In this document: positions 35,641 to 48,700 of the stretch, one piece after another
Layout: each line of letters starts with the position of its first letter
How positions within the stretch are numbered: position 1 is the stretch's first letter
Assembly: GCA_040954595.2 (NCBI GenBank)
Contig: CM082594.2
Span: forward strand, 2,356,001 to 2,420,000
Length of the DNA stretch: 64,000 nt
Direction of reading: 5' to 3'
Source of the DNA: Balanoglossus misakiensis
Taxonomy: Eukaryota > Hemichordata
Notes under the pieces: generated by a model
The model's input: only the letters and a program-made list of their open reading frames with translations
What the model was told of the DNA's origin: nothing
Databases searched by the model: none
Program-made: the position numbers and the translations under genes

Positions 35641-38199
35641 ACGTCATTCTCCGGTGGTCAGCTTCCCTGTCCTTAATCTACCGCTGGGTGGCGCTGAAGC
35701 GACGGAAGGCTGGTACCCAATCTGATTAAAGGGCTGGTACCTAAACTTGCTCCAAGTCCATGGGCTTCATTACGTGTAGGGAACGCGTAGGCTTGGTCGA
35801 CGATACCCGAAACCACAAGCTCAGTCCCAAATTCGAAACTCACCTCACTACCAAAAACACGCTCAAGACAAGCATGCACGCAAAAAGTATTGGAATTAAG
35901 ACAAAAACACCGAAAAGACAAATAGTATTGAGATTTAAAAATCACCAAGCGACTGGTGGGCAAGTCTAGCTGGTACCCTGCCTCGGTGACATATCTCAAC
36001 AAGGGAGAACTGACTACTTTCATTATTGCGTGCGACAGGGACGCATTCTGAGTCCCTTTTTTTGTTTTCACATTTAAATGTAAAACCAACAGCTAGCGTC
36101 TCCAAAGCATCTTCAGACGGGGCACTCAACACAGAATAACAAATTTAGACCGCCCCTGGGTCGCACTTAACCACACGTTTGAAACCCCCAATATATAGTG
36201 TTGTCGAACGAGTTCATCTCAAATACCGTAAAGCTTTCATGGATGGTTTGTTTAGAATGCAGCAGATTCACAATTTTCATCCACACATACAAACAATTTT
36301 ATCATATTGGTATAAACTGTAGCGTTACACCAGATCTGATAAAAATCAACCGCGTGCTAGTACATGTATTCGATCGCTTTTGACCGGAAACGGCGGGTAT
36401 ATTGGTAATTCTTCAACATTTTTAAGCCGCTCCGGATCGATTAAAAGTGACTGTATGAGTTGGCTTAGTTCATTAATTAAAATAATATATTAGCAGTTGA
36501 CAACATAAATTTCCAGTGTTCCTGTCGATCAATTTGAACGTCGGCACAATTCCGTATACATGTTTCATACCACCACCCTCAAGTCTTAGGGACCGTTAAG
36601 TTTTTACGGCCGGGGGGGGGGGGGGGGCGGCAAGTTTGGGTCATCGGTTTTCAAAATCAGGCCGACCCCCCCCCCCTTTCACCCAGGACCAAAAAATGAT
36701 GACCCCCCCATCTGACAGATCCAAAAATATGATGACCCCCCCCCCCCCCCACGCCGAAAACATTTCCCGTCCTGATCCTATGTACACTGTATGCAATAAA
36801 GGGAATGAGGCTCCTCACACCTCAATTATAAATTTCTTAAAATATTATTGAATTATGTAATAGTATATCGTTGCAATAAAGAAATTTATGAACAAATTAA
36901 AATGACAAGTAGTCAATACAATAGTTGCTAGAATTGGTAAAACAAGAAAAGTGGGGGGGGCGTGGGAGGGGGTGTCCCCCTCCCACATAAGAAAATTTTG
37001 TAAAATACGGTGCTCAAAGTTGCATTTTAATGAACTCAAAAGCAAATTAACTCAATGTTAGGGAGGACAAATTTTAATTTTGCCACTCCACTCAAAGTAA
37101 GCATCGGGGGTGGGGTGGCAAGAAGTCTGTCCTGGTACACTAGACAAACCAGCGAATAAATGCAATGTGGCGAAGAATGGAGGGGGTGGATAAGAAAATT
37201 GTGTAAAATATGTAGTGCAAAGTTGTATTTTAATGAACTCAAAAGCAAATTATCTAAATGTTTGGGAGGACCAATTTTACTTTTTGCCACTCCACTCAAA
37301 GTTAGAAGATTTGGCGTCATCTTCGTCATGACATCATTTAAAACTTCTAGTATATAGAAGATGCAGGGCAAAACTATCAGTTATGCGAAATGGTTTAAAC
37401 GATTATTCTCCTTTATGTATTATCATTGGTGGGGTTGGGGTGGCAAGCACTCTGCCCTGGTACACTAGACAAACCAGCAAAAAATGAAATGTGGCGGAGA
37501 ATGAAGGGGTGGGTGTGGGAGGGGTTTTTATTGTAAAATAAAGGGCGCGAAACTGCAATTTTGTGGACTCAAAAGCAAAAGTTCGGTGGCAAAAGTATGT
37601 GACCCCCCCTAAACGTTTAAAAAAACAGATGACCCCCCCTTTCGGACTTCAAAATTTAAGTGACCCCCCCCCCCTGGATTTTGCCGCCCCCCCCCCGGCC
37701 GTAAAAACTGAACGGTCCATAGATAAACAAAATAGTTCTGCTGATTTATCGTTTTTACCACCTTATAATATTAACGTACCAAGCAACTTTACAGACGCCT
37801 ATGGATGGAAGGGTCGAAAAGTGACCGGGGGTTGATAACAGTAACATGTCAAGTTCGAACACTATATCACCAACCGGGTAACTCGACACTTGTCGTTCAC
37901 CACGAAAATTCAATGAAAACGTCGCACGTGAGTTAACTATATCATCAAGTTTGTCAATTTATCGGTCGAAAAGAGACTTGTGCTTGAACAATGCCGTTGA
38001 TGCGCACAAAAATCATGGTTCATAATCAGACCAAAATTACTGAAAAAGTCATCAAATGTTACGGATAGTGTAACTTAAACCTCATCAAATAAGCAACTCA
38101 CAATGTCAAATAAATACAAAATAATAAAATTCATATTGAAATAAAAGGAACAAAATTTTAGTTTATTTGGCATATGTGTAGGGTCTTAGAATTGTGTCC
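35641..38199. promoter_or_regulatory. shared intergenic region between divergent V-ATPase genes
   Basis: Both V-ATPase genes are transcribed away from this stretch, so their promoters should lie at its two ends. Its middle is taken up by a C/G-rich inverted-repeat element (36586-37722). The remaining parts show open frames without family resemblance and no recognisable gene. Confidence 0.45.
36586..37722. mobile_element. C/G-rich inverted-repeat element, 1.14 kb
   Basis: Ends are TTAGGGACCGTTAAGTTTTT and GTAAAAACTGAACGGTCC, next to long G and C tracts. The interior repeats a roughly 310-base unit two to three times (TGAACTCAAAAGCAAATTA, TACACTAGACAAACCAGC). ATGATGACCCCCCC blocks occur near both ends. 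No gene is seen. Confidence 0.8.
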
Positions 38200-38567
38200 A
38201 TTTCTGCCACTGGTGGCGCTACACCGCCACCACTCGCAGTTCGCCACGACCGAGACTACAGTTTAGCGAGCGACTGGCTTCCTTGTGTTACAATGTTATG
38301 CCTCCAGGGTCTATGGTTGTGCCACCTGAACAGAAAACAAAAACGTAGCACAGTTTAGTACGCGAAATAATGGCCACAATGGCACGAGCGGCAAAGACAG
38401 ACTTTGAAAGTACGCGGGCGCTCTGTGCCCCCGCAAGTTGACCTGACCTGACCTGACCCTGAAAAACTTCAGACTGCGATACGGTTGGCATTGGAAGCAA
38501 GGTCGCGTCAGGTCGTGAAAGAAGCGGTGTAGAAAGGAGCAATCTCCCTCATTTCGAGAACTTTAAG
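38200..38567 (+). other. candidate 5' UTR exon and promoter of V-ATPase copy 2
   Basis: A donor (AAG then GTAAAGTA) at 38568 could pair with the acceptor at 39697 that opens the ATG exon. The stretch is locally richer in CpG than its surroundings and has three CTGAC direct repeats near 38448. The upstream limit is arbitrary and no TATA box stands out. Confidence 0.35.
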
Positions 38568-39122
38568 GTAAAGTAATAGTTCATTTTTTATTCACTTGGG
38601 CTTAAAACACCAGGCCTTTTTACCTCTAAGTTTTGTGCCAAGATTCCTCACTGCCAGCTGCGCGGTTTTGGTTTACACGCCCCCGGATATGGGATGATAT
38701 CATCATCACATGATTTTGTGAAACACTTCACTTGCCATTTATCGTCGTTTCCTTTTATTTCAACGACAGTTAGAAGTATCCATTATTAATTTGTGGTAGG
38801 AGGAAATACCGTTACTTCCCATTTTAGTTATCTTTGTGTTTAGAAAGAGAAACACTTGGAAACGGCGTGTGTGTGTCGGGGGGGGGGGGGGCGGTCCCAG
38901 GATAGTGAGATTGACATTGTCATTGATACGTCAACAGGCACTGCAAGTACTTGAGAGTGGTGTAAAATACAGTACAAGACGTAAGAAAATTAACACTGAA
39001 ACAATTTATCATTAACACTGAAACAATTTATCTGGGGAAACTCGGTTACGTGTATATTTGGGGAGTGGGGAGCGAGGGGGAGGGGTAGTTTCAGTTCTGC
39101 TGCTTTCCGGAAACAGAGACTA

Positions 39123-39143
39123 CCCCCCCCCCCCCCCCCCCCC
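39123..39143. repeat. 21-base poly-C tract
   Basis: Pure C run in the 5' UTR intron of V-ATPase copy 2. A G tract lies at about 38879-38891. Confidence 0.8.
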
Positions 39144-39723
39144 ATATGCATCTGTATAAATATATCACATCAGACATTCAACCTCCCTTAAATCCCTGCA
39201 CTGTTTACCTGTTACTTGTTGCATACAACTAAACAAACATTTCTTTTCTGGTATTAGCTATTATTACCCTGTTCTGCTCCTGGAACTATTTCAACTAGAC
39301 TAGGTTTACCAAAGTTTATCTGATACACAAAAAGTCAGTCATGCTAACACTTGTTGTGCTATTTATTTTCTGGCAGATCTGGAACCGTGTCGGTGAATTC
39401 ATTTTGAATCTTGAAATTATTTTGTTTGTTACAGCATTAAAATTTTGAATTATTACTGCATGCTAATTTGTACTTTACAATATGTATGGGCATGATTGCA
39501 GTTAGGCTTACCTGTAGCAAAGTAAAAAAAAATTGATGTCATTTTATAAATCATTAACTAATTATAAAAGTTCAATAATTATACAAATAAGTGGAAAATT
39601 AATTATGGCAACCATAACACCATCATAATGTTGCAAGCTTGTTATCTGTAGTCAGACTGATACATTAACTTTGATGTGGTATAATAATTCATTTCAGGTT
39701 TCCTGTTGAGGTCCATCAACATC

Positions 39724-42700
39724 ATGGGTTCTAATTCTTTTTTGCGAAGTGAAGAGATGACCTTGGCCCAGCTGTTCTTACAGTCTGAGGCAGCATATGC
39801 ATGTGTGTCAGAACTGGGAGAATTAGGTCTGGTTCAATTCAGAGATGTAAGTAGAAGACCATTCAGTTACATGTATATGTAAACCTCAATCTGGTTAAAA
39901 TCAGATGTTCTGTTCTCTGTCTTTGTCTTGGCTGTTCTGGGCGTACGCGCCACACACTACATCAGAACCTATGCCCTAGAAGATCTTGTTTTGGTGACTG
40001 GATCCATTCTACCAATCATAGAGCAGCTTTCACGGCACTTGGAACTGGCTTCCATTGTTCAAGTTCATTGTTTTTCCATACCTCCAGTTTTCTTCTCTAA
40101 CAACCGCTCTCATTGGCTTGAGAAAGCGCGAGATTTAAACGAGATCTCCTGTGGCATATGTTCAGATGTAGTGTGGGCGTCCCTTCTAAACAGAACAGCC
40201 AAGAATCAGCAAAGGTAAAGACGGCGCCCAACACTACATCTGATTTTAATCAGATTGATCTTAACCACAACACGTTTTAACCCTTTTACCACTATCAGTG
40301 CTGCTTACTAGCTGAAACCCTGTACAAGAAAAATTTGTATCTTGTTCCATGTTTGTAAAATGTATTGTTGACTTGTTTTTCTCTTTCCCTCACAGCTCAA
40401 TCCAGATATCAATGCCTTCCAGAGGAAGTTTGTTAATGAAGTTAGACGCTGTGATGAAATGGAGAGAAAACTGCGTAAGTGACAGATTGAGTGACTCTCT
40501 GTTTTGTAGCCTCAAGTATGCAATTTCTTTAGAAAAAAGTGGCAAGCTTTATAGATTGAGTCATTCAGTCCCGTCCATGCATCGTTAACCAGTGATTTCT
40601 CTGGATTTGTGAAGCAATTTTTAACAAGTTGGCATACATTGTAAGTATAGAGACCTGCTTGCTTTCACAAAAAAATCCAAATTGGCAACCAAAAATTTGG
40701 ATATCAGGAATAAAAAATATTTCTGTCACTTCAAAATAGCATTGTCAATTTTATGAACTTCATTGACAGGATTCCTGGAAAAGGAAATCAAGAAATCAGA
40801 AATCAGAATTGTTGAGACAGATGACAACCCTCCTGCACCACCACCAAGAGAAATGATTAATTTAGAGGTGAGAATATTTTGAGTTCCTCTTTGCTGTTAT
40901 GAATATGCAAATAGAAGCTGAGCTGTGCATAAAGGTAGAAAATGCGTGTGTATGTTTGTATGTGTGTATCATCTAAGTAAGGGTATCTGGAGAAATGTCA
41001 CACATCAGGAGACTAAACAGAAATTGTTATGTACAGTGTCCTGATAAGTGACGTTTCTCCAGCTACCCTTACTTTATATTCCGCTCAACTTTAGTATCAA
41101 GCACTTTGTATCGGACGGTATGTATGTTGAGAACATTACACTACTAGTATATTGCACAACCATAGAAGAGATGGTCACTGCTATCAATGGGCATGTGCAA
41201 CCAGTCAGAACCAGACATTATTGCAACACTCCAGCATTTCAATCTGTTCAACACTTTATTGTTTGATGATTGCTGTTTCACATAATGTTTCCTATCAAGT
41301 GATCGAACAAATTGAATCTGATCTTGTTTATAACCAAACAACTAGCTGCAGTCAAGTGGAGGTTATCCATGCTATAAGGAGAACACAGCTGGACAAGAAG
41401 TCTCAGACAACTCTCTCCAGGTCTTGACTGCGCTTCCTTCATCCCAAGACTTGCCTTTTTGGAGCAATGTGTCAGCTATGTAATGCATTGTCAAAAAACA
41501 ATGATGAAATTTTATTTTTTTAATTTTTTTTTACACACAGGCAACATTTGAAAAGCTTGAAAATGAAATGAAAGAAGTACTGGTTAATCAAGAAACACTG
41601 AAGAGGAATTTCCAGGAATTGACAGAACTCAGCCATGTCTTGATTAAAACGAGACATTTCTTTGAAGAGGTAAGATGTCTTAAAGGTGGGTGGTTGTCTG
41701 GCGGCATTTGTTTGTTTGTATAAATCATCAAATCCCTGGAAATAGATAATTCTCAGAATGAACGAAGCAGCCAACCGTAGAGCATAGACTGGGCATAACA
41801 GCAACTGAAGATCCTAGTAGGTCGTGGCAACTGCAGTGGAGTTTGCGCTGGTATGGGAGGTCATATTCTCATTAAGGGGGGACACCCACGCGGCGCGACG
41901 ACCACTTCCCTTTAAAAACTGTAGAATATGTTGCACTGATACAGCAGAGACTAAGAGAGTGCAACCCAAATGTTATCTTTCTGTTGTGGATGCAGTGATA
42001 TATAAGAGATAACATGGTGAGGGAATATCCATGCACAAATTAGTTTAGGTATACGTTTGTTTCTACAATGATGTATTGCCGTTATTTCACAGGTTGAAGT
42101 TCAAAGTCGACAGATACAGTTTGGAGTGCATCATACAGAAGAAGGTCTCCGTGCAGATACACTTGGACTTGGGTAAGTACATGTACATGTAAGGTGGGCA
42201 CTACTCAAAATGAGAAAAAAATGCCATTTTCATATTTAACACATTTTATTTTGTGTCCCACATCAATTTCAGAACCCTATATTCATTCTGACATTCTGGT
42301 GATGTTGGTTTGAGACAACCAAAATGGGGGGGGGGGGGGGGGGGGGGGGGGGGAATGTTCATTTTTGATATCTCTAGTATATTAAAGAACACTTGACCTC
42401 AAAAGCCATCCTTGTAATCTTCTTCTGTCTTCATGCTGTTCTCAAGATTGACCAATCAATCAATCAATCTATACAAATTAATAAAAAGGGAAATATTTCA
42501 TAGTAACTGTATTGAACAATTGAATGTGTTTAATTGTTAATTACTCAAAAAGTATATGGTCACCTATTGAAATTTAGCTACAGTTACCATGGCAATTTGA
42601 TATCTAGCCAATCAGAGATTTTGAGTGGGTGGCGCACACGAAAAAAAAAAGAGCAGCTCCATATGTTCTTTAGAACACTTAGATATGTCATTTTTGCCAT

Positions 42701-45700
42701 GGACATGTAAATTGGAGGTGACCGTGTAACTTTAACTTACTGACATTTTTCTTCCTCTCTCCTCATATTTTTTCAATCACTAACAGGATAATGGCAGGTG
42801 TCATTGAACAGAAAAAATTTCCAAGCTTTGAAAGGATGCTATGGAGGGCTTGTCATGGCAAGGCATTTCTGAGATTTTCTGACATTGAAGTGCCATTAGA
42901 AGATCCTGTTACAGTGAGTTGAGATTTTCAAGCTTTGGATAATCATCAAAATTGGTTCAAACACAAGAAATGCCAGATTATGTCATACAATAGAAGCCAG
43001 AGATGAGGATATATGTCACTCAAATTCAACACAATATAAGTCAAAACATCTGGAATTATAATATAACTCATGCTAATACTGTGTCGTGATTCGCCAGAAT
43101 CCGTCACGTGATAGGAAAATAGAATTGACTATGAATCCCTAGGGAAATTGCAGAAAAAATATAAACTGGTCACGTGACCAACTTAACTTCACAGACTCGG
43201 GTCACGTGACTCACGTCAATCAGCGTCGCGTGTTAGCATGAGGTTTATTATAAAACACCTATGGCCTGGCCTATATTCGGGCCATAGCAGCCATTTTTAC
43301 CCCCTCATGACTGTGAGTTACCAGAATCATATGCTATTTCCCTCAGCCTACGGCCTCGGGAAATAGCATGTGATTTTGGTAACTCACAGCCCCTCGGGGG
43401 TAATAAACGGCTGCTATGGCCCTCATGGCCAGGCAATAGGTGTTCACTATAAACCCCTTAAATTGTCTTTATCCAGTGAATTATTGTGTTCACGTACTGT
43501 TAAAAAAAACTTGCCATTTCATAATGCCAAACTGACAGTTGGCACCTGCCATATTTGACTACAAAAAGATTACCAGTACGTGCAAGCTTTTGTCACACTG
43601 CTGAACATCTTTGCAGAGTGAAAAATAATATGTACAAACTCCATCAATTAGCAAAGGATACTTTGTTCTTAAAAATGTGACAAGTAGCAGTTGTTGGTAC
43701 AACTTCATCCAACATTTACAATATTGCAGTTATTACTTAAAGTAGCTGGCCAGTAAACTGCAATTTGCATAAACACAGCTTGTCATGTGACAACAAATCT
43801 GCATCAACAGTACTGTTCTATTAACAATGCAGGCTTTTCTGAACCTCTTTCCATTCTCCTCAACAGGGATATCAAGTCAAGAAGACAGTCTTTGTAATAT
43901 TTTTTCAAGGCAGTCAACTGAAAACAAGAGCGAAGCGTATCTGTGAAGGGTATGTTTACTGGTACATTGCGTAGATGTACTGTAAAACATGTTATTTTCG
44001 CGAGCAATAAATTTTCGCGAAATACGCAAGAACCAAAATAGTGTGAAAATAAAAAGTCACATAAATTTTTTTTGAAGATAACGATGCAATGAATGAAATA
44101 AGAGAACGCTAAAATTAATACTCGCGAAACAGTGGCTTGTCTCGATATCGCGGATATTTCTACTCATGAAAATAAGGTGTTTTACAGTGTTTCTGAATTT
44201 TTTGCCCATGTGGGCTTCTTGTAGGATTTCAAGGAATTTCATGTTGTCTGCTGTGTTACATTAGGGATGGACTCCTTGATGTTGGTGGGAGGGGAGGGTC
44301 TGGTAAAATGGATGAGGTAGTGTTATATTTGTTCGTACCTGATCCACCGGTCACCATTTTTCTTTTCACTCTGTAATTTCAACATTTTTCATTTTTATTG
44401 CAGCTACCATGCCAATTTATATCCTAGTCCTGAAACAGAAGCAGAATGCCAAGAGATGTTGCAAGGAGTGAATACAAGACTGCAGGATCTGCAAAATGTA
44501 TATCAAGTTATTCATATTCTGTTATTTATATACAGTACACTGAATCAAACTGTACACTAGAACTGTCATTCTTTCTGTTTCTGATCAAATGAAATGGGAG
44601 CACAGTGTCCTTGCTATTATTTTTGTAAAATATCATTTTGTTGCTTTGTCAGCACTATGTGCTTGGAGCATTAACTGCTATTTTGCTTCCTACCATTTCA
44701 GTTGAATGTACCCTGTTTGTGATTGAAGAGACAAAGTCTCTCTCTCGCTGCCCTTATTCCATTAATTATGTTTGATACAAGAATCTGTTTATGTTAATGT
44801 ACATGTGGATATATAGTGAATGAAAATGTGTGGTCGAACGTTGATTCACTATATATCCACATGTAGAATAACATAAACGATGTCTTGTGTCAAACATAAT
44901 TGATGGAAAATGACAGCAAGAGAGAGAGAGAGACTTTGTCCCTTTAATGTCCAAATTTTCACAAACTACTATGCCTGCTGTGTATTTTGTAGGTTTTAAG
45001 TCAAACAGAAGATCATCGCTTCCGTGCATTGCAAATGGCAGCCAAGAATATCAATTCCTGGTTTATCAAAGTGTGTAAGATCAAGGCTATCTACCATACC
45101 CTCAACCTTTTTGATTTGGATGTCACTAGGAATTGTCTGATTGCTGAATGTTGGTGTCCAGCGACAGATTTGGATCGTATTCAACAAGCTCTAAGCATTG
45201 GTACAGTAAGTAGACATTTACAAGCTAAGATACCAAGTCATGTTTTATCGTGTGTGGTTCCAAGGTGCCAAAAAATCACAGCAAAGTCCAATCTAAGTAA
45301 AATCAGATGTAGAGTTAGGCGTTGGTGATAGTTTTGGCTGATTTGTTCTCTCGGCTTTGACTGTTCAGTTCTCTGTCTTGGGCTGTTCATGGGTGTGCTT
45401 GCCAAACAGAACAGCCAAGAATCAGCAAAAGTATAGACAGTGCCTAGCCCTACACCTGATTTTAATCAGATCGTCATGAATAAAATCCAATGTCATACAT
45501 GTATCACACTGTGTGTGTCCCTCTGTTGATCCATTCATAGATTCTAAGTCAGAATCGGGCCCTGTTTACCTAGCATAGACTGAAAAATCATGGCTAAATT
45601 TATTAGAGTGTGTGAATGTGAAATAAATGGGTGATTCCACACCCATGTGAAATATAAAATTTATGCTATTTTACCGGCATTAATTGTTGTCCAAGACTGT

Positions 45701-48700
45701 ACAGGGCCGAGAGAGAGACTTTGTCCCTTTAAGAAAAAATATTCTTAAACCAGAGCGGTAACACAGTTGATTGTTCAGATTCTTTGTGCAATTCTTTGCA
45801 GTGTGAGCAGCTTTTTGGCAAATAAGGAATTGTGTTAAGTTAAATCATGTACATGTAATTGTTTACCATATCTTTCACCTTTTTTACTTTTGGTAGGAAC
45901 GAAGTGAGTCTACAGTGCCTTCGATTTTACATGTGGTAGAGTCAGACCTTAGCCATCCAACATATAATCGGACCAACAAATTTACTAGTGCCTACCAAGC
46001 CATTGTAAATGCCTATGGTGTTGCTAATTACAGAGAAATCAATCCAGGTCAGTTATATATCATGTGTGTCAAAAATTATCCAGGATGTTTCTCAGTCGAT
46101 ACTTGTGGTCAAGGCATACGAGTCCAAATGTTAAAATTCCATGTTCATTGAAAGCACCATGTTTTTGAGGTGTTGTATTGCAACCTAACACAGAGACATA
46201 TGTAACGGGTTGCAAAACACATAATTATGGAATGTCCATATTTGGGTAACACATGGTCTAGCTGTTTTCCTTCGAGCTCGCCCAACAGACTATTTTGGGA
46301 TAACTTGCATAACCTTGGGTAGACATCTGTATGTTGTTACCATTATGGCCATTTGATTTATTTTCATACAACTAAGTTTCAACCTTGACAACTACAGTAC
46401 CATGTACAGGTACAATGTGTAGTTGCCCAGGCATTCAGTTTGATGTTGTCTACAAATGCAATGTATTTTCATCAGACTTTAAAAAAGAAATTGTTTTCAT
46501 GAGACTTTAAAAATGAAAATGGATTTTTTACATTTGGACACATATGCCATGACCACATAAGCAGGCAATTTTCACTGTAATATTCGTTGAATTTCAGGTA
46601 GTAGTGCTTTGATTCTATTTATAGCTACCATAAATTACACCATCCTGAATAAAATCAGAATGATTATAGGCACCCAAAAATGTCCCTATTTTCTGCAAAG
46701 TTCAGTGCCCGATGTTGAAACCTTGACAGATCCCATGCAGAAGAACTTGTGAAGCACCTCACAGATATTTATATTGCTGGTACAATGTTTCTGCAATGTG
46801 ACTGATACAGCCCCATCGTGGCAATATGAAAATTAAAAACTGGCACGGTAAATGTACGAACAAGCAATTAACACATGAAAAATTAGTGATGTACAGGTAC
46901 ATGTAGGTATAAAACCTGCAAAAACTGTGCCGTTTGTTCTAGAGTCTGAGTGCAAATGAAACCACGGGCGACAATGGTTAGCATGTAAATGAAAAATATT
47001 TAGCCATCAATCATATTAATAATTTGTATTTTCTTCTTAATTTTCAGCACTGTTTACAATCATCTCTTTCCCATTCATATTTTCTGTCATGTTTGGTGAT
47101 GCTGGTCATGGATTGTTGATGACACTTTTCGGTCTGTGGATGTGTGATCGGGAGAAATCACTTGCTGCCTCTGCTAGAAACAGTGAAGTAAGCCAGTCTT
47201 TTCTTCCCCCCCCCCCTTACACCAAAAGGTGGCCTTCTTGCATTCCATGCTCTAATAACCAGTGGCAGTGCTATCACAAGTCTTTGAAAGAAAACTGTGT
47301 TGATTAATTTGTTAGAAGTGTCATAAATATGATGATATTCTTTGTATTTTTGTCAACATTAATACAAGACTTGAATTTTTAAGTATCTCTACCATACAAT
47401 AGACAAACTAATGGCCCATACGTACCCCTATCATATAAATCAACAAATGCATTAAAGGTACACAGTCACCCCTAATTTACATAGGCCCGTATATGGCTGA
47501 AATGGCGTATTCGAGTGTTTGAAAGAACATATGGTGGCGCTCTTTTTTTCGCGCGTGCCACCCACTGAAAATGTGTGATTGGCTAGATCTTCTTTTGCCA
47601 TGGTAACAAGCCATATTTGCAAAGGTGACCGTATACCTTTAATCTGACTATGAACAACAACAACATATTAGTACAGCTCTTTTAATCTATCATTGAATGT
47701 TGAACTTCATGTAAGTATTCAATCAAAACCAAAACTGCAAGTTTTTGTACCAATATAAGAATTAGTCTCAGAGAATACACTGTGGTGAAATCATTGAGTG
47801 TAGGAACATTTACATGAAGCCCATTGTTCATGGTGATTCAATTGAAATGGCTATAAGCTCTATGTCTATTTTTTATCATTTAGATGTGGGGCACCATCTA
47901 TTCTGGCCGCTATGTACTGCTGCCAATGGGCTTATTTTCAATCTATTCTGGTTTTATCTACAATGACTTCTTTTCTAAATCCGTCAATATCTTTGGATCA
48001 TCATTCAATGTATCAGCAGCAGAATACAGGTAAATATAACACCTTTATATTGTGTTTTTTCACCAATGAAAGAACAGATGAAAAAATTAATTGCTTTATA
48101 ATGGACATATGTATTATATACACTAGAGCATAAAGTAGAGTAAACTTAGAATAAGTATCAATTTTGTGGAAACATACTCAAACATCAGGTATCTTGTAAG
48201 AGAGCAATGTGAACATGTGTATAAATTCTGCTGATTGGTCTTTTATTTCACAGTGATGCGACAATAAGACACAATGAGCTTCTGCAATTGGATCCTGTCT
48301 CTACCTACACTGGTTCACCATATCCATTTGGCTTTGATCCGGTAAGTGTAAGGATGATTTGATGCATTAAAAAACATTCAGTGTTTTGATTTCCTTGTGC
48401 AAAACTTAGAATCTGCATCCAAAACATTTTTTATCAGTTCCTTGCATACCATCAATGTCTCAGATGCAGGTATACTTACCAGGTTCACACAGGTAAATTA
48501 GAAACCTTTCAGAGACACTAGTTGCCTATCGTAAACACAGAGCATTAATCCTTTGAGTCGCTTGCGTCCACACACACAAAGTTTATAGTCTTGTTCTCAC
48601 TAAAAGTTTCGACACCAGTGCTATGCCAGTGTTTACTCTCTGCAAACACAGGGGATTAGCCCACAGTATAGTCTTGTTCTCACTAAAAGTTTCGACACTG

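Noticed and set aside
35673-36089. 138-codon frame on the minus strand between the V-ATPase genes
   Set aside because: No family resemblance, no splice or start context, and overlapping frames of similar quality on both strands.
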